43,227 nucleotides of DNA from JADHUC01 sp964617665. Its GTDB lineage: Bacteria; Planctomycetota; Planctomycetia; Pirellulales; Pirellulaceae. Location: assembly GCA_964617665.1 (NCBI GenBank), contig CAZUAH010000051.1:1-43227 (forward strand). The letters are read 5' to 3'. Of the stretch, positions 18,385-26,523 are shown piece after piece (the stretch's first letter is position 1; each line of letters opens with the position of its first letter). Made by a program: the position numbers and the translations under genes. The notes beneath the pieces were generated by a model. It was not told the origin of the DNA and made no database searches. It was given only the letters and a program-made list of their open reading frames with translations.

Positions 18385-19425
18385 ATGAATACTGAACCGA
18401 AGCGAGATGAGGCCCGCGGCGCTATTGGCCGTCGAGAACTGCTGGCGTATACCGCCGCGTTTGGCGCAGCCTTCGTAGGCCGGCAGGGGCTGGCGGCAGG
18501 CGAGACCGGCGCGGGAGTAACGCAAGAGGACGGACCGAAGCCGTCGCCGACTCGCCGTTACGACATGAAGAAATCGCTCAACCTATGGGCCCTTCCCTAT
18601 CCCGACAAGATGTCGCTGAAAGAGTGCTTCGAATTATGCAAGGACGCGGGATTCGACGGCGTCGAACTGAATTTTGCGCTGGAAGGCGAGTTTTCGGCCG
18701 AATCCTCTCCGGCGGAGATTCAAGCGATCGGCAAATTGGCGCAAGATGTGGGAATCTCGATCAGCGGAGTGTGCTCGTTCCTGTTCTGGCCTTACAGCCT
18801 GACTCACAACGATCCGGATCGGCGAAACCGGGGGATGGAGCTTGCACAGCAGATGATCCAAGCCGCTCGCCTACTGGGAACGGAGAACCTACTGGTCGTA
18901 CCCGGCGCCGTCTACGCGGGGTGGGTCGACGACTTTGACCCCGTGCCCAACGACGTCTGTGACCGACGTGCTCGTGAGGCTGTCCGGCAACTATTGCCGG
19001 AGGCTAAGAAGGCGGGCGTTTACCTGAATATCGAGAATATTTTTGTCAGCGGCTACCTATACAGCCCGCAAGAAATGGTCGAGTTTGTCGACAGCTTCGA
19101 CAGCCCGCAGGTGCAGATCCATTTCGATACGGGCAACATTATGCAGTACCAGTTCCCTGAGCACTGGATTCCTATTCTTGGCAAACGGATCAAGAACATC
19201 CATTTCAAGGAATGGGACAAACGCACTCACGAGTTCAACTTGAACACGTTCCGCACGCTTCTGGACGGCACGACGAACTGGCCCGCCGTCATCGAAGCAT
19301 TGGACAGAGTGGGGTATCGGGGATACCTGACGTTCGAGTACTTCCACCCGTTTGAACACTTCCCCGAAGCGCTTGTGTACCAGACCTCGGACGCGTTGGA
19401 CCGGATGTTGGGTACGAAGGCGTAG
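18385..19425 (+). CDS. Sugar phosphate isomerase/epimerase-like TIM-barrel protein with Tat-type signal
   Basis: 346 aa from ATG 18385. The N-terminus has IGRRELLAYTAAFGAAFVG, a twin-arginine-like export signal. The rest is a xylose-isomerase-like TIM barrel (AP-endonuclease family 2): FDGVELNFALEGEF near residue 90, NIENIF near 215, HFDTGNI near 248, IKNIHFKEWD near 270 and YLTFEYFHPF near 316 supply the Glu/His/Asp residues that bind the metal in epimerases such as hexulose-6-phosphate 3-epimerase relatives. The substrate is unknown; planctomycete genomes have many exported paralogues tied to sugar catabolism. It lies 16 bp after the channel gene. Confidence 0.87.
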   Translation: MNTEPKRDEARGAIGRRELLAYTAAFGAAFVGRQGLAAGETGAGVTQEDGPKPSPTRRYDMKKSLNLWALPYPDKMSLKECFELCKDAGFDGVELNFALEGEFSAESSPAEIQAIGKLAQDVGISISGVCSFLFWPYSLTHNDPDRRNRGMELAQQMIQAARLLGTENLLVVPGAVYAGWVDDFDPVPNDVCDRRAREAVRQLLPEAKKAGVYLNIENIFVSGYLYSPQEMVEFVDSFDSPQVQIHFDTGNIMQYQFPEHWIPILGKRIKNIHFKEWDKRTHEFNLNTFRTLLDGTTNWPAVIEALDRVGYRGYLTFEYFHPFEHFPEALVYQTSDALDRMLGTKA

Positions 19426-19499
19426 AACGACGGGCTTTTACCCAACGCGTCATCTACTTATGGCGCAAGACTGTTTGCTTAATCCCGACACGCGCGCAG

Positions 19500-19530
19500 A
19501 AAAAAACACGGACGTCATAACGCCCGTGTC
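19500..19530 (-). terminator. Rho-independent terminator after the c-type haem protein gene
   Basis: On the minus strand ACACGGGCGT pairs with ACGTCCGTGT (one G-U pair) and is followed by seven T. It lies about 40 bp beyond the stop of the gene at 19568. Confidence 0.8.
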
Positions 19531-19567
19531 TGCTGATAATCTCGGAAGGCAATGACCTTTCGACTGG

Positions 19568-19933
19568 CTATTCCTCTTTCTTTACGCCAGGCAGTTTCCC
19601 GTCCTTGAGCAGGTCGCCAAAGGTCTTACCGTCGGTGGCGCTCTTCTCGGCTTCTACCTTCTTCAGAGCCGCTTCGATCTTGGCCTTATCTTTTTCTTTC
19701 TTGGCAGCCAGTGTCTTGCCGAAGGCTTCGCCATAGTTGTTACGTACTTCCTTCTTTTTGCCGTGGCAAATTGTGCACTTGGCGGTTTTCGCGTCTTTCA
19801 CCTTGTCATACTTCGTGATGAAAGCCTTACAGTAGTCCATGCGCGCTTGCGCCGTATCGGTGGTGATCAACATCGTCCCCAACACAAAACAGGCAGCTAC
19901 CGACCACATACCAACTCTTGTAGTCCTCTTCAT
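19568..19933 (-). CDS. Small exported mono-haem c-type protein
   Basis: 121 aa from the ATG giving MKRTTRVGMW; GGGAGG lies seven bases upstream, so a longer start (MGGLF) is less likely. The signal peptide (WSVAACFVLGTMLITTDTAQA) would be cut before RMDYC. One haem-binding CTICH motif is present near residue 53, followed by a Lys-rich stretch and RNNYGEAFG. No clear distal Met ligand is visible. The remainder is a highly charged Lys/Glu helix. It probably acts as a small periplasmic electron carrier or haem-bound structural protein. It is the last chromosomal gene before the integrated element. Confidence 0.82.
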   Translation of the reverse strand: MKRTTRVGMWSVAACFVLGTMLITTDTAQARMDYCKAFITKYDKVKDAKTAKCTICHGKKKEVRNNYGEAFGKTLAAKKEKDKAKIEAALKKVEAEKSATDGKTFGDLLKDGKLPGVKKEE

Positions 19934-20103
19934 AAACAGGCCTCCCAACGTTGAATTCTCGAAGCTGACAACGGCCCCAGTTCAATTTCCGTCGGCTGGG
20001 GCACAAAACAAACACATAACACGCCATTTGTACATTAAATGACCATTAGAACTACGCACAAGCCAGCAGTCAACCTTCCGGTCCGATACCGTGGGGGATA
20101 ACC

Positions 20104-20123
20104 GATTCTTTACGGGAAACAGG
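20104..20123 (+). repeat. attL core
   Basis: GATTCTTTACGGGAAACAGG, identical to 37292-37311. The bases on either side differ between the two copies, as expected for a recombination core. Confidence 0.88.
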
Positions 20124-20325
20124 TATAGGGTGCGAAACCACCTTATCTGGCAACGACTTAGAGAAATCGGCACGTGCGCGCGCTGCAAAATCCGACGCAA
20201 CCGGCGCACGAAACGGGGATTTCGAAGCCGATCTACAGGCCATCATCGACGCTTGGCCAGCCCTGCCCGAGGCGGTGAAGGCAGAGATCGTGGCGGTGGT
20301 GACGGCGGCGGGCGATAACCGCTGA
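20104..20325 (+). pseudogene. Detached 3' end of the element's integrase gene, int(C)
   Basis: Starting at the att core and keeping the integrase frame, 73 codons are open to TGA at 20323-20325. The product ends FEADLQAIIDAWPALPEAV, then KAEIVAVVTAAGDNR, an amphipathic helix pair like the C-terminal tails I recall in planctomycete integrases. There is no start codon or ribosome binding site of its own in this frame, so it is silent in the integrated state. In the circular form it joins residue 424 of the gene at 36020 to give a 497-residue integrase. Confidence 0.83.
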
Positions 20326-20346
20326 CGGCCTAGCCGACACTCAGTG

Positions 20347-22446
20347 TTAGCGTGGTGACTTGGGGAACTCCTCCAAAATGACATTCGTCCCGGAGTACGA
20401 CATGCCCCCGGTTATATGTCCCTCCATTAGGTTGCGGTGGATTTTGTGCAACGAAAACACTCCAAGAAATTTGCCCGGTATCGCATCCGCTTCGTGCCTA
20501 CATACACGAAATCGGCTGCCGACTGGAAAAACGCCTTCCCGCACCCTAATGCTGCACCATCCGTTGCTGGCACAGTAGTCGACACGACCGACCCATCGCA
20601 GTGGACTCGAATGTTCATCTAGGACAGTGCCCAGCTTGGCAGCTTCCTCCCCACATAACTCAACAACGTCTCCCACGCGTGGCCGAAAACCGTCGCAGTT
20701 CCCAATCGCTTGGTTGCCCTTCGTGCGAAACACCCGGACTTTGCCCACTTCCCGGTTCCCACCCTCTGGGGCAAGGAGAGGTCGGTATATCTTCATCCAG
20801 CCCGTGACACCCTCTACGTTCTGTGCGAACGTAACTTCACACCATACGTCGTACGCACTTGGTCTGCGAACATCGGTTATTGAGCCTGTCGCGTGCGGTC
20901 GAATGGTGTCGGGCTTAGCTTCAGGCACCTCGGTCAAGCTCGGCGCAAGCGAGACAGTGGTGGGCTCTTTTTTCGCGGCTACCGCTGCGTTGCTTGCTTC
21001 TCGTTTGTCGTGTTTCTGTGGCGAAAGGTCTGTTACATCCTCACTTGTCTGTTTCTTGCTGGTCGGATCTGTGGCCACTCGGAAGCCATATGTTGGGTAG
21101 TGGTAGTACTTCGCCGCCTGGCCATTGCGACGGCGAGCAGACTCGCAGTCTTCCTCTTCAGACATATAGCTCCCCCCGCGGTACGCGCGATAATGTGTGG
21201 CGGAGCGCCGATCTTTGTCCTGGCACCACTCGTCTACATTGCCGTGCATGTCGTAGAGGCCCCAAGCATTCGGTTGCTTTTGCCCAACGCGGTGCGCGTA
21301 CTTCTCGTCACGGCAATTCCCACGTCCCACTATTCCACCCCACCAAGCGTAATTCCCCAGACGCGACACATCGTCGCCAAAATGGTAAAGTGTTGTTGTC
21401 CCCGCACGGCAAGCATATTCCCACTCGGCTTCGGTCGGCAGTCGGTATGTCCGCCCGTACGTCCGCCCCTCCGTGCTGCTTAGCTTCTCGCAGAACGCCG
21501 CCGCTTCCTCCCAACTTATGTAACTCGCCGGGTAGTCCGATCCCTCTTTCGCTCCTTCCTTTCCTTTCCACGGCTCCGTCCCCATCAACACTTTCCACTG
21601 ACCTTGCGTCACCTCCGTCACGCCCAGGTAAAACGGCTTGGCAATCCGAACATGATGGTGAGGTAGTGTGTTGACATGCGTTCTGCCTTCTGGCAACGGC
21701 GCACCCATCATGAACTCACCGGCGGGAATCAATACCAGGTCCATTGTCACGTCACCGCCCAAGCCAACGCGCAGCCTAGGAACTAGTGGTGCAACTGGAG
21801 CAACTGGTTGTTCGGCAACGTCTAGTGGTGCAACTGGAGCAACTGGTTGTTCGGCAACGCCTCCGGCCCGAGAGAAGACGTAGAGACCCAGAACGAACGT
21901 GAGAGCGAGTAGGGACAGTAACACCGCGAGCACGCATATTGTTGCCAGCATCGACGGTTTTGAGTTTACTGGCCGTCGCGTCGGCGTGGGGGTTGCTGGC
22001 TTCGGTGTCACCGGCTTTGGGAGCATTGGCTTCACTGCAGGTCTGCTGGGCTGGGGCGGGCTGCTAAATACTCGCTTTAGTTCGCCGCATCGGGAGAGCC
22101 AGTAGAGTCCCAGGGGAACGCCGACAAAGAACAGCGGGTTAAATAGGCCGACAAAAGCGGAGATCAACCATTGGTCAAGATCATCGTGTTTGTGGCGTGG
22201 AGAAGATTGTAGATCGACCCAGAAGGACGCTACAAACGCCAGCATGCCGATTGCGGAAACGACATACCCTAGCGGCTTCATCCATTCGGGAGCCGCTTCT
22301 TGGACATTCCGCGTACCACCTGGAATGTTTGTTGCATCCCGCGAAGGCTTCAGTCGTGCACCGCACGATGGGCACGCAGGCGCACGACGGGATACGGTGT
22401 GTCCACAATCCGGACACGTTGTTAGTTTAGGATTGTCGGTTGCCAT
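20347..22446 (-). CDS. Membrane protein with zinc ribbon and formylglycine-generating-enzyme-like (SUMF1 fold) domain
   Basis: 699 aa. Residues 9-31 form a zinc ribbon (CPDCGHTVSRRAPACPSCG). Membrane segments lie at about 57-77, 90-118 and 167-190. A Pro-rich linker contains a 13-residue tandem repeat (VAEQPVAPVAPLD). Residues about 225-475 are an FGE/SUMF1-type C-lectin-like domain: IPAGEFMMGA, YLGVTEVTQGQWKVLMG, RLPTEAEWEYACRAGT, GLYDMHGNVDEWCQD, YRGGSYMS, YGFRVA. Of the two FGE catalytic Cys, the first is Ser (YMSEEED) and the second is kept, so classical formylglycine synthesis is unlikely. A beta-rich C-terminal region (about 530-699) is unassigned. It ends the leftward cargo operon, 27 bp after the preceding gene. 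Confidence 0.8.
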   Translation of the reverse strand: MATDNPKLTTCPDCGHTVSRRAPACPSCGARLKPSRDATNIPGGTRNVQEAAPEWMKPLGYVVSAIGMLAFVASFWVDLQSSPRHKHDDLDQWLISAFVGLFNPLFFVGVPLGLYWLSRCGELKRVFSSPPQPSRPAVKPMLPKPVTPKPATPTPTRRPVNSKPSMLATICVLAVLLSLLALTFVLGLYVFSRAGGVAEQPVAPVAPLDVAEQPVAPVAPLVPRLRVGLGGDVTMDLVLIPAGEFMMGAPLPEGRTHVNTLPHHHVRIAKPFYLGVTEVTQGQWKVLMGTEPWKGKEGAKEGSDYPASYISWEEAAAFCEKLSSTEGRTYGRTYRLPTEAEWEYACRAGTTTLYHFGDDVSRLGNYAWWGGIVGRGNCRDEKYAHRVGQKQPNAWGLYDMHGNVDEWCQDKDRRSATHYRAYRGGSYMSEEEDCESARRRNGQAAKYYHYPTYGFRVATDPTSKKQTSEDVTDLSPQKHDKREASNAAVAAKKEPTTVSLAPSLTEVPEAKPDTIRPHATGSITDVRRPSAYDVWCEVTFAQNVEGVTGWMKIYRPLLAPEGGNREVGKVRVFRTKGNQAIGNCDGFRPRVGDVVELCGEEAAKLGTVLDEHSSPLRWVGRVDYCASNGWCSIRVREGVFPVGSRFRVCRHEADAIPGKFLGVFSLHKIHRNLMEGHITGGMSYSGTNVILEEFPKSPR
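21783..21860 (-). repeat. 39-bp tandem duplication in the linker of the FGE-like gene
   Basis: Two adjacent, essentially identical 39-bp units (21783-21821 and 21822-21860) encode VAEQPVAPVAPLD twice between the last membrane helix and the FGE-like domain. The near-identity suggests a recent slippage duplication that lengthens the linker. Confidence 0.9.
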
Positions 22447-22473
22447 TCATGCCCCCCGCCATGCTATCGAACG

Positions 22474-22962
22474 CTAACCTAAGTGCCCGTATGCCGCCAA
22501 GTACGCAAGGAATCCCAGGCAGCCGAGTGCAACGCCCGTCCATCCCATCCATTCATTCTTGTGTGTCTTCTCGTCGAATGTACTCACCCCAACCAAGCCG
22601 CAGATAACTGCCGTAATCGAGAGTATTCCGATGATTGACAGCGGGATGCTGCAACAGCCCAAAATGAAACCAACCAGTGCGAATGTGTTGTTGCGTTTCT
22701 CTCTTACAGACGCCCGTTCCCCCATCCTTTTCAGCGGAATTGGCCGCTGAGGGGCTCTCGACTCTGTCGGAATTGGATTTAGCAACCTTGGCGCTCCACA
22801 GTTAGGGCACACACCTACATCGTCGGCAACCCGCTCGCCGCAGTCCGGGCAAAGCCGAGTCTGTGCGAGCGGGGCACCACACTCTGGACAGCTACTTGCC
22901 CGGCGGGATACTGTGTGCCCACAGTCGGGGCACGTTGTCAACCTAGGATTCTCGGTTGCCAT
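22474..22962 (-). CDS. Double zinc-ribbon DUF4190-like membrane protein
   Basis: 162 aa. Two zinc ribbons stand in tandem: CPDCGHTVSRRASSCPECG (about residues 10-28) and CPDCGERVADDVGVCPNCG (about 38-56). After a basic linker come two to three membrane segments (FALVGFILGCCSIPLSIIGI and AVICGLVGVS, then WTGVALGCLGFLAYLAAYG), the DUF4190 pattern. The first ribbon and the bases around the start codon are nearly identical to those of the FGE-like gene 27 bp downstream, so the two arose by duplication of the 5' end. Function unknown; probably a membrane partner of its neighbours. Confidence 0.78.
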   Translation of the reverse strand: MATENPRLTTCPDCGHTVSRRASSCPECGAPLAQTRLCPDCGERVADDVGVCPNCGAPRLLNPIPTESRAPQRPIPLKRMGERASVREKRNNTFALVGFILGCCSIPLSIIGILSITAVICGLVGVSTFDEKTHKNEWMGWTGVALGCLGFLAYLAAYGHLG

Positions 22963-23062
22963 TCATGCGCCCCCAAGCTCCAATCATTCTTCTGTCCGGA
23001 TCAGATGAACGGTTCCCCTTCAGTACGCGATGACGGTGGGCTTTTCCTGTTTTCATCCAAGG

Positions 23063-24595
23063 TTACTCTTTTTCGGTCTCCAACTCTGGATAGATGTCAC
23101 TCGCCCATCGCCACTGGGATGCCCCCTCCCGCAGAATTTGACAGTCTTCGTTGATCCGCCCCTCCTGCAGCCATTGATCCAATTCCGCCTTCGTCGCAGG
23201 CCCGTAGTCCTTACCGTCTTCCGATTTTATCCACCAGGCGTCCGATATAGCTGGCTCAGGTGTCGCTGGTTCTGGGTTCGCTGGAGCCGCTTCTCGCTTG
23301 CTTGTATCCCACGATGGGTTCAGTGGTGCACCGCACGATGGACACGAATCAGCACGCCGCGAAACCGTGTGCTCGCAGTCGGGGCATGACATCAATTTTG
23401 GGTTCGACGCCTCTGGTGTCGTTGGCTCCAGTGCCGCTGGCTCTGGTGTCTCTGGAGCCGCTTCTCGAACACTTCGCTTACCGACAACATTTGCCATCGC
23501 TTTGCCAGGAACGGAAGAGTCGACTGCCGCAATCTTCTGTTGGACGTGCTGAAGCATGTCGGTGATCGCCACAAGTCGATATTCGCCATTCATGCGGCGG
23601 TCTACGGTCGCGTACCGCAGCCCAGCCGACTGGAATTGTCGAAGTTGCCCTTCAAGTTCTCGGTAATCCATCGGCGAAATGCGGTGTATCCCGCCGTACT
23701 GACCTTCGTTCATTTCCTTTGCATAATCTGGTTCCAACCAAAGGTGGAACAATGCGCCGTACCGTTGCGACTGCGTGATGAGTAATCCTTGATCACTCTC
23801 CAGCACGTAGCAAACCCCACCACCTGTGGAGTACTCCCGAATCGCTGCGTCTAACTTCTGCTCCATGGAGACGGCTTCAGCGTGTAGCTTCTGTGCTTCG
23901 TTTCCATCCCCGAAGGCCCTTGCTGTTGTCGCTTGCACGCGAAGGTCCAGAGTCGGGGCGTATACGTGCAACAAAAAAAACTTCCCCTGGATTTCAGGAA
24001 GGCACTCGCTCATCGCAGCTGAAAACAGTTCCAACTGGCCTTCACGATCTCGTTCGTTGAATGCTCGCAACCAGCCCTCCGTCGCCTGCTTCGCCGACGA
24101 CTCGCCAAGGTTCAACCGCATTAGCCAATTCGTGTACCACTCCATGTTCCCGACCGAAACATGCCCGCGTTCGTTCGCCACGGCAGCCCCGCGTACTGAC
24201 TGAAAAAAGGACACTGCCTGCCGGCAGTTGAATTCCGCGGTTATAGATTCACTCTGTGACCAGTCATCTTCAGGAATGCCAGAGAAGTAAGGCAACACTT
24301 CGTCATAGAACCAATCGCGAAGGTCCTGTTCAAAGTAAGCGTGGAGCGACTTGGCTACGCTCGCCCCATCGGATCGAGCAAGGTTGTCTCCGAACTCCCT
24401 ACCCAAGTGCTCGTATTTCTCATAGTTAGGGCTCATCTGTGTTCGGCGGTCGGATGCCGATGAATCGTCGCTTCGCGCGTCCGGGCGCGACGAATTGCTG
24501 CACTTTGTCGCCCAACACCATGGGCAGACATTTCTATCGTTGAACACTCTTGCGGTCGCTGGATCAAAGTCTTGTCCGCAAATTGCACAGTTCAA
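23063..24595 (-). CDS. Multidomain protein with zinc fingers and a C-terminal GYF_2-like domain
   Basis: 510 aa from TTG 24595, supported by GGGAG seven to eight bases upstream. Residues 1-32 carry a zinc finger (CAICG...CPWCWATKC). Residues about 55-370 are an unknown, mostly helical domain. The zinc ribbon CPDCEHTVSRRADSCPSCG, a third copy of the operon's shared ribbon, is near 405. The C-terminal about 55 residues (WWIKSEDGKDYGPATKAELDQWLQEGRI...WRWASDIYPEL) match the GYF_2/DUF4339 pattern, a peptide-binding module. No membrane helix. The shared ribbon with its two neighbours suggests a common ligand or complex. Confidence 0.75.
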   Translation of the reverse strand: MNCAICGQDFDPATARVFNDRNVCPWCWATKCSNSSRPDARSDDSSASDRRTQMSPNYEKYEHLGREFGDNLARSDGASVAKSLHAYFEQDLRDWFYDEVLPYFSGIPEDDWSQSESITAEFNCRQAVSFFQSVRGAAVANERGHVSVGNMEWYTNWLMRLNLGESSAKQATEGWLRAFNERDREGQLELFSAAMSECLPEIQGKFFLLHVYAPTLDLRVQATTARAFGDGNEAQKLHAEAVSMEQKLDAAIREYSTGGGVCYVLESDQGLLITQSQRYGALFHLWLEPDYAKEMNEGQYGGIHRISPMDYRELEGQLRQFQSAGLRYATVDRRMNGEYRLVAITDMLQHVQQKIAAVDSSVPGKAMANVVGKRSVREAAPETPEPAALEPTTPEASNPKLMSCPDCEHTVSRRADSCPSCGAPLNPSWDTSKREAAPANPEPATPEPAISDAWWIKSEDGKDYGPATKAELDQWLQEGRINEDCQILREGASQWRWASDIYPELETEKE

Positions 24596-24639
24596 AGCGC
24601 CACTCCCGATTCTGCCGCGGTTCCATAGGTGTCCAGCGT

Positions 24640-25272
24640 CTAGTTCAGGAGACTTCCCGGATACCCGCCTATTCTCGGAGTCAGGGTAAGCTCATACGAA
24701 ACCGTCTCTGACCAGTCCGTTTGCCGAAGGTGTTGGACTGCGTAGTAACAGACGACATCAGAAAGCTCCAACCAGGCCGACATGTCGCGGCGATTCCGCG
24801 ATGGAAGCCCGAGAATCAACGAGGCGTCTCTCCACAGAAGGTGGTCTGATGCGTCCAGATTGCGCCCGCGAATCGCCATTTCATGTTCAGCAAAAAATGT
24901 GTCATCTTTGCCGTACAGAAGACAGGCGTACTTCACCAAGGACAACCCGGCTTCCAATTGCTGGGGGGCCGGTGCGTCGGCAAGCGCTGTCGCAATGCCT
25001 TTGGAAGTGTATGCTGCCGCTAGGTTCAAGAGGCCGGACGATGTAACGCTCTTGATCTGGGCGACATACCGCCTCCCTCCAAGGCTATTTTCCTCAAAGA
25101 GAAACTGGCCCAAGGCCGTCAAGAAGCCAAAATAGTACGCGTACAACGTGTCTCGGAGATCGTACTGATCGGGAGACAACTGCTGCAATCGAGCGTACAC
25201 CACTTGACTAGCGTCGACCTTAAGCTTGTTCCAATGGTAGATCCTCCCTGAAAACGCGTCCCTAAGTCCCAT
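24640..25272 (-). CDS. Unknown mostly helical protein, first gene of the cargo operon
   Basis: 210 aa from ATG 25272, preferred to GTG 25302 because GAGGAG lies just upstream. No signal peptide, zinc motif or membrane segment. The sequence is helical (YDLRDTLYAYYFGFLTALGQFLFEE, GLLNLAAAYTSKGIATALAD, GLSLVKYACLLYGKDDTFF) and may contain TPR-like helix pairs, but I do not recognise the family. It precedes the GYF_2/zinc-finger gene by 44 bp on the same strand, so it is probably co-transcribed with the three zinc-ribbon genes. Confidence 0.65.
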   Translation of the reverse strand: MGLRDAFSGRIYHWNKLKVDASQVVYARLQQLSPDQYDLRDTLYAYYFGFLTALGQFLFEENSLGGRRYVAQIKSVTSSGLLNLAAAYTSKGIATALADAPAPQQLEAGLSLVKYACLLYGKDDTFFAEHEMAIRGRNLDASDHLLWRDASLILGLPSRNRRDMSAWLELSDVVCYYAVQHLRQTDWSETVSYELTLTPRIGGYPGSLLN

Positions 25273-25885
25273 GCCAGACTCCTCTATGGTGACACAATCC
25301 ACGTTTCCGGGGATTCATGCTATCATCGGCAGACCACCAATCAACTAGACGGGACGGGAGAACCTAGCACTAGCCACAGAAACTCCGGTGCTGGAAGGTG
25401 CGTTAAGGAGTCATCCTCAAACGTCTTCTGTCGCCAGATAGCAGCCCCAGAATCTCTGATTTCCTCGCCTCGGGCAGGTTGTGCAGCATCAATCCGGGCA
25501 ACACCATCAGACGGCCGATTTGGGCCAAGCAGTTTCCGATAGCTGCTGCCCGAAAGCAAAACCAGGCGATTGTGCCCTGGGCAGCAGATCTGACGGCACG
25601 CATCTGGCACTTACCCCAAGCAATGGCGTCGCGCGGTATGTGCCCCCGCCCCGTCGCTGGCGGCACTCGCAACCGCAAAGCCTGAGTCGTTCGGTGGCAC
25701 TCCGAACACTGGCGGCACACGACATGCGCACTGGGTCGAATCGCTGGCGGCATTCACGAATCATCGGCTGCCACGGCGTAGGCGCACCCCTGAGCATGTC
25801 GCCGTAGCGCGGGCGCACTGCGACGGCGAACAGGCGCAAGTTGCCATCCGCAACGAGTCGCCGATGCAGCGCGGTTCGTCGCACG
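25273..25885. other. Gene-poor, G+C-rich stretch inside the element
   Basis: Between the cargo operon and the sigma-like gene's terminator. It should hold the operon promoter. Recurrent CTGGCGGCA and GCGCAC words occur between about 25655 and 25830. Open frames exist on both strands but lack ribosome binding sites or recognisable protein sequence, so I call none. Confidence 0.4.
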
Positions 25886-25914
25886 AAAAACGCCCGATCG
25901 AAAACCGGGCGTTT
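25886..25914 (-). terminator. Rho-independent terminator after the sigma-like gene
   Basis: On the minus strand AAACGCCCG and CGGGCGTTT form a perfect 9-bp stem with a 9-base loop, followed by TT. It lies 28 bp beyond the stop of the gene at 25942. Confidence 0.8.
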
Positions 25915-25941
25915 GGCGGTTCTGCGGTTGTGGTGGTTCGG

Positions 25942-26523
25942 CTAGGCGGCCAAGTAGTCGCGAATAGCCTGCCTACGATTGCGTACTGTTGCTGTCGTGA
26001 TGCCAAGGTCGTTGGCGATGGCGGTTTGCTTGTGGCCCAAGGCTAGTCCATAGGCTGTGTCGCGCAACTTGGGCGAAAGTTCAGCGAGTTCGCGGTCAAC
26101 GAATGCTCGCAACTTCGCATCGTCGCAAGACTCGGTTTCTGGCTTGGATTCTTCGCGTTCCAGGTCGCCAGCAACCCGTTCGCGACGCTGCCAGCAATCG
26201 TCCCGAATCGCGTATCGCGACGAGACCCGCCCAAACGTCGATCTTGCGTCAACGGCATCCCTAGCAGCATACAAGCAGCATTGGGCAATCCATGCCTTAG
26301 CCTCATCTTTATCACTGGGCAGTCCGTTCTCGCAGCGTTTCGCAAACCTGTCCCAACCGTTGCACACAGTGTCTTGCGATACCTCTTCCCATTCCTCGTA
26401 GCTCAGGAACACACCACGGCACGCATTGATGCCCCTAGTCCACTTGCGTGCAATCCAATAAGCCAACGTGGTGTACTCAGAAAACCATTCGCGTGCCGAT
26501 AGATTCGTGGTAGACTGCCTCAT
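25942..26523 (-). CDS. Sigma-70-like (ECF-type) RNA polymerase sigma factor
   Basis: 193 aa. GGGAG lies eight bases before the ATG. The N-terminal half has a region-2-like helical block (YWIARKWTRG, WEEVSQDTVCNGWDRFAKRC). The C-terminal half is a region-4 helix-turn-helix (LSPKLRDTAYGLALGHKQTAIANDLGITTATVRNRRQAIRDYL). Both blocks are more diverged than in chromosomal ECF factors, and a LuxR-like regulator is the alternative. No anti-sigma gene is adjacent. As the only other leftward gene in the element, it could drive the cargo operon; I did not identify a matching promoter pair. Confidence 0.68.
   Translation of the reverse strand: MRQSTTNLSAREWFSEYTTLAYWIARKWTRGINACRGVFLSYEEWEEVSQDTVCNGWDRFAKRCENGLPSDKDEAKAWIAQCCLYAARDAVDARSTFGRVSSRYAIRDDCWQRRERVAGDLEREESKPETESCDDAKLRAFVDRELAELSPKLRDTAYGLALGHKQTAIANDLGITTATVRNRRQAIRDYLAA

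Noticed and set aside
20347..22446. Possible diversity-generating retroelement target (FGE/C-lectin fold)
   Set aside because: No reverse transcriptase, no template-repeat pair and the FGE-like domain is not at the C-terminus.
25341..25884. Several overlapping open frames on both strands
   Set aside because: None has a ribosome site or coherent protein features; high G+C explains them.
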